The notes under the pieces: model-generated
Told to the model about the DNA's origin: nothing
What the model saw: only the letters and a program-made list of their open reading frames with translations
The model's database searches: none
Part shown: piece after piece, positions 58,377-64,000 of the stretch
Layout of the letters: every line of letters starts with the position of its first letter
Numbering within the stretch: position 1 is the stretch's first letter
NCBI RefSeq assembly: GCF_021462265.1
Contig: NZ_JAJONF010000036.1
Location: forward strand, 29,846-93,845
Direction of reading: 5' to 3'
Length of the DNA: 64,000 nt
Source of the DNA: Streptomyces shenzhenensis
GTDB taxonomy: Bacteria; Actinomycetota; Actinomycetes; Streptomycetales; Streptomycetaceae
Position numbers and translations under genes: made by a program

Positions 58377-58445
58377 GGTCCAGGTCCCGGCCCAACGCTC
58401 GTGCGGGGAGGCAGGGGGGTTTGTGGCATCCCTGAGGAGGGTGGC

Positions 58446-59735
58446 GTGAAGCGCAAGCTGATAGCCGCGATGGGTATCGCGGGCATGGTCGTCTCCATCG
58501 CGGCGTGTGGCAACGACAGCAAGGACGACAACAAGGCGCAGGGCTCGGACGCCAAGGAGCTGACCGTCTGGCTCACGGTGGACGCCCAGAACAACTGGCC
58601 GAACCTGGTGAAGGCCGCCGACGCCGCCGTGCAGAAGAAGCACCCCGGCATCAAGATCAAGCACGAGTACTACGGCTGGCCGGACAAGAACCCCAAGCTG
58701 GACGCCGTCCTCGCCACGGACAAGGCCCCCGACGTGGTCGAGATGGGCAACACCGAGATGCTCAGCTACATGGTCAAGGGCGCCTTCGCCCCCGTCGACG
58801 CCTCCCAGTTCACCAACTCCGGCCAGTGGCTCGACGGCCTCAAGGCCTCCGTCACCTACCAGGGCAAGACCTACGGCGTGCCCTACTACGCCGGTGGCCG
58901 CGTCGCCAACTGGCGCAAGGACATCGCCGCCTCGGCCGGCATCACGACCACGCCGAAGACCTACGCCGAACTGACCGCCGACCTGGACAAGATCCAGAAG
59001 AAGGAAGGCGACAAGTTCAGCGCCTGGTACCAGCCCACCCGCGACTGGTACGCGGCCATGTCCTTCGTCTACGACGCCGGCGGCTCCATCGCCGTGGAGA
59101 ACGGCGGCAAGTGGCAGGGCAACCTCTCCTCGGCCGAGTCCGTCAAGGGCCTCACCGAGTTCAAGAACGTCATCGACAAGTACATGCACGGTGACAAGAC
59201 CAAGGACGAGTCCGACCGCTACATCGTCTACGGCCAGGGCAAGTCGGCCATGATCTTCGGTGCCGCCTGGGAGGGCGCGACGGCGGCCGACCCGAAGAAC
59301 GACAAGACCGGCGGCAAGCTGAAGGACAACCTCGTCAACTTCGTGATGCCCGGCCCGTCCGGCAAGAGCATGCCGGTCTTCCTGGGCGGCTCCGACCTCG
59401 CCGTCCCGGTGAAGTCCAAGGCGCAGGCCGTCGCCGCCGAGTGGATCAACGCGTTCACCGGTCCCTCCGGCCAGAAGGGCCTGATGGCCAAGGGCAACCT
59501 GCCCAACAACAAGACCGACCTCGCGACGCTGAAGAGCGACCCGGCGACCGCGGTGCCGGCCGAGGCGGCCGAGTCCAACTGGTTCGTGCCGATGGCGCCG
59601 GGCTGGGGCCAGGTCGAGAAGGCGCAGGTGCTGCAGAACATGCTGCAGAACATCGGCACCGGCAAGGAGACGGTCCAGGCGGCGGCCAAGGAGGCCGACG
59701 CGGCCATCGACAAGGTCATCAACAGCACCAACTAG
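58446..59735 (+). CDS. dasA: DasA, chitobiose-binding lipoprotein
   Basis: A 429-residue solute-binding lipoprotein of the DasABC sugar ABC importer, which takes up N,N'-diacetylchitobiose. The signal peptide MKRKLIAAMGIAGMVVSIAAC ends at lipobox Cys21. The mature part is a type I sugar-binding fold (ELTVWLTVDAQNNWPNLVKA; APDVVEMGNTEMLSYM; PYYAGGRVANWRKD). GTG at 58446 follows GAGGAGGG. It is separated from dasB by 198 bases with a repeat hairpin, unlike the overlapping dasB-dasC. Confidence 0.95.
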   Translation: MKRKLIAAMGIAGMVVSIAACGNDSKDDNKAQGSDAKELTVWLTVDAQNNWPNLVKAADAAVQKKHPGIKIKHEYYGWPDKNPKLDAVLATDKAPDVVEMGNTEMLSYMVKGAFAPVDASQFTNSGQWLDGLKASVTYQGKTYGVPYYAGGRVANWRKDIAASAGITTTPKTYAELTADLDKIQKKEGDKFSAWYQPTRDWYAAMSFVYDAGGSIAVENGGKWQGNLSSAESVKGLTEFKNVIDKYMHGDKTKDESDRYIVYGQGKSAMIFGAAWEGATAADPKNDKTGGKLKDNLVNFVMPGPSGKSMPVFLGGSDLAVPVKSKAQAVAAEWINAFTGPSGQKGLMAKGNLPNNKTDLATLKSDPATAVPAEAAESNWFVPMAPGWGQVEKAQVLQNMLQNIGTGKETVQAAAKEADAAIDKVINSTN

Positions 59736-59830
59736 TGGCCCGCGGCCGGGCCTGGCCGACGGGGGCAGGTCCGGCCGGTGGGTTCCGTAAGAAAGTGCCG
59801 CGTTGGGTTGTGGGCCGCCGCGGGTGCGTT

Positions 59831-59902
59831 GTGGCTGGTCGCGCACACGCGGCGGTAGCCGCAGGTGGATACCGCCCCGCGCCCCTTCGGGGGCGCGGCA
59901 CC
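59831..59902 (+). repeat. Dispersed repeat copy with hairpin in the dasA-dasB gap
   Basis: A copy of the dispersed repeat (GGTCGCGCACACGCGGCGG, AGCCGCAGGTGGATAC, CGCCCCGCGCCCC) ending in a CCGCGCCCC/GGGGCGCGG hairpin at 59876-59899. Within an operon such a stem could end part of the transcripts or protect dasA mRNA. Confidence 0.7.
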
Positions 59903-59933
59903 TGACGTTTCTTGATCTGCTTAGGAGCGCACG

Positions 59934-60908
59934 ATGAGTGCCGTTGATACGACCACACCCGCCAAGGTGCTGGCACCGCCACCGGACTCCCCGCAGAGAC
60001 CACGCGTGAACCGGCGTTCCGGCGGGCCCGCCGTGCCCTGGCTGCTGCTCGCGCCCTGCCTGGCGATCCTCGGGCTCGTCCTCGGCTACCCCCTCTACCG
60101 GCTGGTCACCCTGTCCTTCCAGATGTTCGGGCAGTCCCAGCTGTGGGGGTTCAAGCCGGCCGAGTGGGTCGGGTTCGGCAACTTCTCCAAGGTGCTGGGT
60201 GACAGCGAGTTCTGGCAGGTCGTGCTGCGCACGATCGTCTTCGCCGTCGGCTGCGTGGTCTTCACCATGGTGATCGGCATGCTCGTCGCCCTGCTGCTGC
60301 AGCGCGTCTCCGGCTGGGTGAAGACGCTGGTCAACATCGTGCTGGTGGCCAGCTGGGGCATGCCCGTCATCGTCGCCACCACGCTCTTCAAGTGGCTCTT
60401 CGACTCCGACTACGGCATCCTCAACGCCCTGCTCAGCAAGCTCCCGGGCGTGCAGATGATCGGCCACAACTGGTTCGCCAGCGGACCACAGGGCCTGGCC
60501 GTGATCATGCTCCTGGTGGTGTGGGGGGCCGTGCCCTTCGTGGTCATCACGCTGGGCGCCGGCCTGACCCAGGTCCCCAGTGAACTGGAGGAGGCGGCCC
60601 GGCTCGACGGCGCGGGCGCCTGGGGCGTGTTCCGCTACGTCACGCTCCCCATCCTCAAGCCGATCATCGTGATGCTCACGACGCTGTCGGTCATCTGGGA
60701 CATGGGCGTCTTCCCGCAGGTCTTCGTGATGCGCGGCGGCCATCCCGAACCCGAGTTCCAGCTGCTGACCACCTACTCCTACGACCGCGCCTTCGTGGTC
60801 AACGACTACGGACAGGGCTCCGCGATCGCCCTGCTCACCGTGCTCCTCCTGCTCGGTGTCGTCGCCGTGTACATGCGCCAGATGCTGAAGATCGGAGAGG
60901 TCGAATGA
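59934..60908 (+). CDS. dasB: DasB, sugar ABC transporter permease
   Basis: A 324-residue inner-membrane permease (MalF type) with six segments. The EAA loop that docks the ATPase is EEAARLDGAGAWGVFRYVTLP near residues 222-242. The first 35 residues are cytoplasmic and Pro-rich. AGGAG precedes the ATG. The ATPase is not encoded here; the das system is known to share the global MsiK ATPase. Confidence 0.93.
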   Translation: MSAVDTTTPAKVLAPPPDSPQRPRVNRRSGGPAVPWLLLAPCLAILGLVLGYPLYRLVTLSFQMFGQSQLWGFKPAEWVGFGNFSKVLGDSEFWQVVLRTIVFAVGCVVFTMVIGMLVALLLQRVSGWVKTLVNIVLVASWGMPVIVATTLFKWLFDSDYGILNALLSKLPGVQMIGHNWFASGPQGLAVIMLLVVWGAVPFVVITLGAGLTQVPSELEEAARLDGAGAWGVFRYVTLPILKPIIVMLTTLSVIWDMGVFPQVFVMRGGHPEPEFQLLTTYSYDRAFVVNDYGQGSAIALLTVLLLLGVVAVYMRQMLKIGEVE

Positions 60909-61747
60909 GCACCGTCGCCACCCCCGGCCGCAGGAAGTCGAAGGCCGGCTGGAACCTCCTCGGCCTCCTCGTCTTCGTCGTCGCCGGCTTCCCCGTCTAC
61001 TGGATGGTCAACACGGCCTTCAAGCCGGCGAAGGACGCCATCGACCCGGACCCGAGCCTGCTGCCCACCGGCCTCACCCTGTCCAACTTCCGCCGCGCGC
61101 TGGACATCGCCGACTTCTGGGGTCCGGTCGGCCGCAGCCTGATCGTCTCGCTCTCGGTCGTCGTGATCGGCATGGTCATCGGCCTGCTGGCCGCCCTCGC
61201 CATCTCCCGGTTCGCCTTCCGCGGCCGGAAGGTCGTGATCGTCGGCATCCTCGCCGTCCAGATGATCCCGCTGGTCGCCATGATCATCCCGGTCTTCCTG
61301 CTCCTCAACGACCTGGACCAGTACGACAAACTCAGCGGCCTGATCATCACCTACCTGACCTTCATCCTGCCGTTCACGGTGTGGACCCTGCGGGGCTTCA
61401 TCGTCAACATCCCGAAGGAGCTGGAGGAGGCCGCCATGGTCGACGGCTGCTCCCGCACCGGCGCCTTCGTCCGCGTGGTCTTCCCGCTGCTCGCCCCCGG
61501 CATGGTCGCCACCTCGGTCTACGCCTTCATCCAGGCCTGGAACGAGTACCTCTACGCCCTGATGCTGCTCAGCCAGGAGCACCAGACCGCGACCGTCTGG
61601 CTCGCCAACTTCTCCACCAAGCACGGCACCGAATACGCCCCGATGATGGCCGGCGCCACGATGATGGCCGTGCCGATCGTCGTCCTCTTCCTCCTCGTTC
61701 AGCGCAAGATGGCCGCGGGCCTCACCGCGGGCGCCGTGAAGGGATAA
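60905..61747 (+). CDS. dasC: DasC, sugar ABC transporter permease
   Basis: A 280-residue MalG-type permease with six segments. The EAA loop is EEAAMVDGCSRTGAFVRVVFPLLAPG near residues 175-200. It overlaps dasB by ATGA. It forms the membrane channel with DasB. Confidence 0.93.
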   Translation: MSTVATPGRRKSKAGWNLLGLLVFVVAGFPVYWMVNTAFKPAKDAIDPDPSLLPTGLTLSNFRRALDIADFWGPVGRSLIVSLSVVVIGMVIGLLAALAISRFAFRGRKVVIVGILAVQMIPLVAMIIPVFLLLNDLDQYDKLSGLIITYLTFILPFTVWTLRGFIVNIPKELEEAAMVDGCSRTGAFVRVVFPLLAPGMVATSVYAFIQAWNEYLYALMLLSQEHQTATVWLANFSTKHGTEYAPMMAGATMMAVPIVVLFLLVQRKMAAGLTAGAVKG

Positions 61748-61756
61748 CCCCATCCG

Positions 61757-63265
61757 ATGACGACATTCGCCAGCGGTACGGCTGCGTTCAATTCAAAAGA
61801 CGGACTCACGCGCGACGCGCTGACCGTCCTCCAGCCGGGCTTCACCGGCACCACCGCCCCCGACTGGCTGCTGCGCCGGCTCGGCGAAGGCCTGGCCGGC
61901 GTGGGCGTGTTCGGCCGCAACATCGTCTCGGCCGAACAACTCGCGGCTCTCACGGCCCAGTTGCGCGCCGAGCGGGGCGACGTCCTGGTGGCGATCGACG
62001 AGGAGGGCGGTGACGTCACCCGCCTCGAGGTGCGCACCGGCTCCTCCTTCCCCGGCAACCACGCCCTCGGCGCCGTCGACGACCCGGAGCTGACCCGGCA
62101 GGTCGCCCTCGAACTGGGCCGCCGCCTCGCCGCCTGCGGGGTGAACTTCAACTGGGCCCCGTCCGCCGACGTGAACTCCAACTCCGCCAACCCCGTCATC
62201 GGCGTCCGCTCCTTCGGCGCCGACCAGGACCTGGTCGCCCGTCACACCGCCGCCTACGTCACCGGCCTCCAGGCGGCCGGGGTGGCGGCCTGCACCAAGC
62301 ACTTCCCGGGCCACGGCGACACCGCCGTCGACTCCCACCTCGCCGTGCCCCGCATCGACGCGCCCGCCGACGTCCTGCGCGCCCGCGAGCTGGTCCCCTT
62401 CCGCGCCGCCGTCGCCGCCGGCACCCGCGCGGTGATGAGCGCGCACATCCTGGTCCCCGCCCTGGACCCGGCCCGGCCCGGGACGCTGTCCCACCCCGTC
62501 CTGACCGACCTCCTCCGCGGCGAACTCGGCTACGACGGACTGATCGTCACCGACGGCATAGAGATGCGGGCCATCGCCGGGACCTATGGCATCGAACACG
62601 GCAGCGTACTGGCGATCGCCGCCGGAGCCGACGCGATCTGCGTGGGCGGCGGCCTCTCGGACGACGAGACGGTACGACGGCTGCGCGACGCCCTGGTCGC
62701 GGCCGTCCGCTCCGGCGAACTCCCCGAGGAGCGCCTGGCGGACGCGGCGCGGCGGGTACGGGCACTGGCGGACTGGACGGCCACCGCGCCGGCGGCGCAC
62801 CCCGACCCCGCCCTGACGGACATCGGCCTCGTCGCCGCCCGGCGAGCGTTGCGTGTGACGCGCGTCGACGCTTCCACACCGCCGACCGGGCCCCTCTTCG
62901 TCGCCGTCCTCACCCCCGAGACCAACATCGCGGTGGGCACGGAGACACCCTGGGGCGTGGCCGCCGAGCTGGACCGCCTCCTGCCCGGCACCGAGACCGG
63001 CAGCTTCGCCGGCGCGGACGCGGGCCACGCGGCGATCGCGGCGGCGGGGGAGCGCCGTGTCGTCGCGGTGGTACGCGACGAACACCGTCACCCCTGGATG
63101 AGCCGGGCCCTGGACACCCTGCTCAAGGCCCGCCCCGACACGATCGTGGTGGAGATGGGCCTGCCCCAGGCCGCGCCCCGGGGCGCCCTGCACATCGCGA
63201 CACACGGCGCGGCACGGGTGTGCGGCGTGGCGGCGGCCGAGGTCATCGCGGGCGTCGGCGCCTAG
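61757..63265 (+). CDS. dasD: DasD, GH3 beta-N-acetylglucosaminidase
   Basis: A 502-residue glycoside hydrolase family 3 enzyme that should split imported chitobiose to N-acetylglucosamine. The NagZ-type motif KHFPGHGDTAVDSH near residues 180-193 holds the His/Asp pair acting as general acid/base in place of a Glu; the nucleophile Asp is in IVTDGIEM near 261. No signal peptide, so it is cytoplasmic, in line with its position nine bases after dasC. A C-terminal half-domain (about 370-502) is extra to the NagZ core. Confidence 0.9.
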   Translation: MTTFASGTAAFNSKDGLTRDALTVLQPGFTGTTAPDWLLRRLGEGLAGVGVFGRNIVSAEQLAALTAQLRAERGDVLVAIDEEGGDVTRLEVRTGSSFPGNHALGAVDDPELTRQVALELGRRLAACGVNFNWAPSADVNSNSANPVIGVRSFGADQDLVARHTAAYVTGLQAAGVAACTKHFPGHGDTAVDSHLAVPRIDAPADVLRARELVPFRAAVAAGTRAVMSAHILVPALDPARPGTLSHPVLTDLLRGELGYDGLIVTDGIEMRAIAGTYGIEHGSVLAIAAGADAICVGGGLSDDETVRRLRDALVAAVRSGELPEERLADAARRVRALADWTATAPAAHPDPALTDIGLVAARRALRVTRVDASTPPTGPLFVAVLTPETNIAVGTETPWGVAAELDRLLPGTETGSFAGADAGHAAIAAAGERRVVAVVRDEHRHPWMSRALDTLLKARPDTIVVEMGLPQAAPRGALHIATHGAARVCGVAAAEVIAGVGA

Positions 63266-63846
63266 CGCGCCCCACCCGGAGTGGTCCCCGGCCCCGGCCC
63301 CGGCACCGTCACCGGGCGGGGGGACCGCACGCCGAACCACTGCTCGGCGCCCCACGCCTGGAAACGCTCCAGTTCGGTGAACCCGAGCTTGGCCGCGAGG
63401 CGCATCGAGCGGACGTTGGCGGTCTGGGTGTAGAGCACCACCGGCTCACCGGGAAGAACGCCGGAGAACCAGTCGAGCGCCGCCGCGCAGGCCTCGGTGG
63501 CGTACCCGTGTCCCCACGCCTGCGGCAGGAACAGGTAGCCGAGCTCGGTCTCCCCGGCCGCCCGGCGGTCGGGCGAACGCTCGGGGGCGTGCTGCTTGAG
63601 CTCGACGGTGGCGATCGCCGCCCCGTCGAGCTCCACCACGAAGAAACCGGGGCGCCGCCCGGGCACCTCGGGCACCGTGCGTTCGAGCTCGTCACGCGGT
63701 CGAGGCCCACCGAGGTAGGCACTCACCTCGGGCGACGCGTTCAGCTCGATGGCCAGCGCGCGGTCCCGGGCCTCGGACTCGCGAAGCACCAGCCGCTCGG
63801 TCTTGATGGGGTCAGGCGGCCAGGCGCCGGTTCCTAACACAGTCAT
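63262..63846 (-). CDS. GNAT acetyltransferase (RimJ/RimL-like)
   Basis: A 194-residue RimJ/L-type acetyltransferase: IKTERLVLRESEARD near residue 14, ELGYLFLPQAWGHGYATEACAAALDW near 100-125 (acetyl-CoA loop), NVRSMRLAAKLGF near 144. Substrate unknown. Its stop codon and the dasD stop share the palindrome CTAG on opposite strands. A Pro/Gly/Thr-rich tail follows the domain. Confidence 0.85.
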   Translation of the reverse strand: MTVLGTGAWPPDPIKTERLVLRESEARDRALAIELNASPEVSAYLGGPRPRDELERTVPEVPGRRPGFFVVELDGAAIATVELKQHAPERSPDRRAAGETELGYLFLPQAWGHGYATEACAAALDWFSGVLPGEPVVLYTQTANVRSMRLAAKLGFTELERFQAWGAEQWFGVRSPRPVTVPGPGPGTTPGGAR

Positions 63847-63915
63847 GGCGGGCAACCTATCCCACGCCCCGCGGGCCCCGAACCCGCCTCGCACCGAACC
63901 AGGCAGACGAGTCCG

Positions 63916-64000
63916 CTAAATCCCCTGCCAGTCGGGCTTGTTGGCAAAGGTGTGCCGGAAGTAGTCCGCGAACTTCAGCTTGGACGCGGCTGCCTCGTCG
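63916..64000 (-). CDS. C-terminal end of an unidentified gene (partial)
   Basis: An open minus-strand frame enters from the right edge and ends at TAG (63916-63918). The last residues read KFADYFRHTFANKPDWQGI. Too short to identify. There are 69 bases between it and the GNAT start, so they may be cotranscribed. Confidence 0.55.
   Translation of the reverse strand, partial: DEAAASKLKFADYFRHTFANKPDWQGI

Noticed and set aside
1..64000. CRISPR arrays, insertion sequences, prophage or integrative element
   Set aside because: No spaced direct repeats of CRISPR size, no transposase or integrase, and no tRNA-flanked attachment duplication; the two tRNA copies are complete genes.

Overview
The window is a chromosomal segment of a Streptomyces. 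The evidence is very high GC with a strong GC bias at third codon positions, frequent GTG starts and ATGA/GTGA gene overlaps, and marker genes typical of the genus: the WhiB-like gene wblC, the sigR-rsrA pair, epi-isozizaene synthase with its CYP170, nrdABS under a B12 riboswitch, and the dasR-dasABCD locus. From memory, the gene content and order match the central core of the Streptomyces coelicolor chromosome (roughly the SCO5183-SCO5236 region). I see no prophage, integrase, insertion sequence or CRISPR array, so this is core chromosome rather than an accessory island.

Layout. 1-7.2 kb: the tail of an AdnA-like helicase-nuclease, a full AdnB-like helicase-nuclease behind a DNA-damage type promoter, an M20 dipeptidase, NudC and a methyltransferase. 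7.2-11.5 kb: a mycoredoxin with a SigR-type promoter on the minus strand, uvrD2, then the wblC locus with its long attenuated leader and a small downstream gene. 11.5-20.4 kb: an ABC1-kinase/ThiF-like pair, a YgjP-type metallopeptidase, a three-gene AIM24 cluster whose first member is fused to TerD, and a NUDIX/zincin pair. 20.5-28 kb: an atypical SDR gene, a 48-bp tandem repeat tract, moaE, a small membrane protein gene with a damage-type promoter next to a YlbL-type PDZ-Lon protease, a PPA1309-family gene and a large UPF0182 membrane protein. 28-33.2 kb: two identical initiator tRNA genes flanking a Sel1-repeat gene, then a Fur-family regulator divergent from a catalase, and a CBS-domain protein. 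33.3-40.5 kb: hisN, a TetR regulator, an SMR exporter, rsgA, aroA, an M50 protease, an HMCES-type protein and a hydrolase. 40.5-46.5 kb: sigR (two translational isoforms)-rsrA, two overlapping HD-domain membrane proteins, a TPR protein and def. 46.8-49.3 kb: the two-gene albaflavenone operon. 49.3-54.2 kb: nrdA-nrdB-nrdS on the minus strand behind an adenosylcobalamin riboswitch. 54.2-64 kb: GNAT proteins, a sodium:solute symporter with its DUF3311 partner, and the das chitin/N-acetylglucosamine locus with DasR sites.

How the genes work together. Several themes recur. DNA repair and nucleotide supply are represented by AdnAB, UvrD2, HMCES and NrdAB. Thiol and oxidative stress are represented by SigR-RsrA, mycoredoxin and Fur/catalase. 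Translation and antibiotic response are represented by WblC, RsgA, Def and tRNA-fMet. Amino-sugar sensing is represented by DasR-DasABCD. Promoter-like sequences tie separate loci together: two good matches and one weaker match to the RecA-independent DNA-damage promoter (positions 457, 22819 and 54742), and two exact matches to the SigR promoter (40493 and 7536). The most interesting less-described arrangement is the damage-type promoter in front of a 54-residue membrane protein directly upstream of a YlbL/DdcP-type protease.
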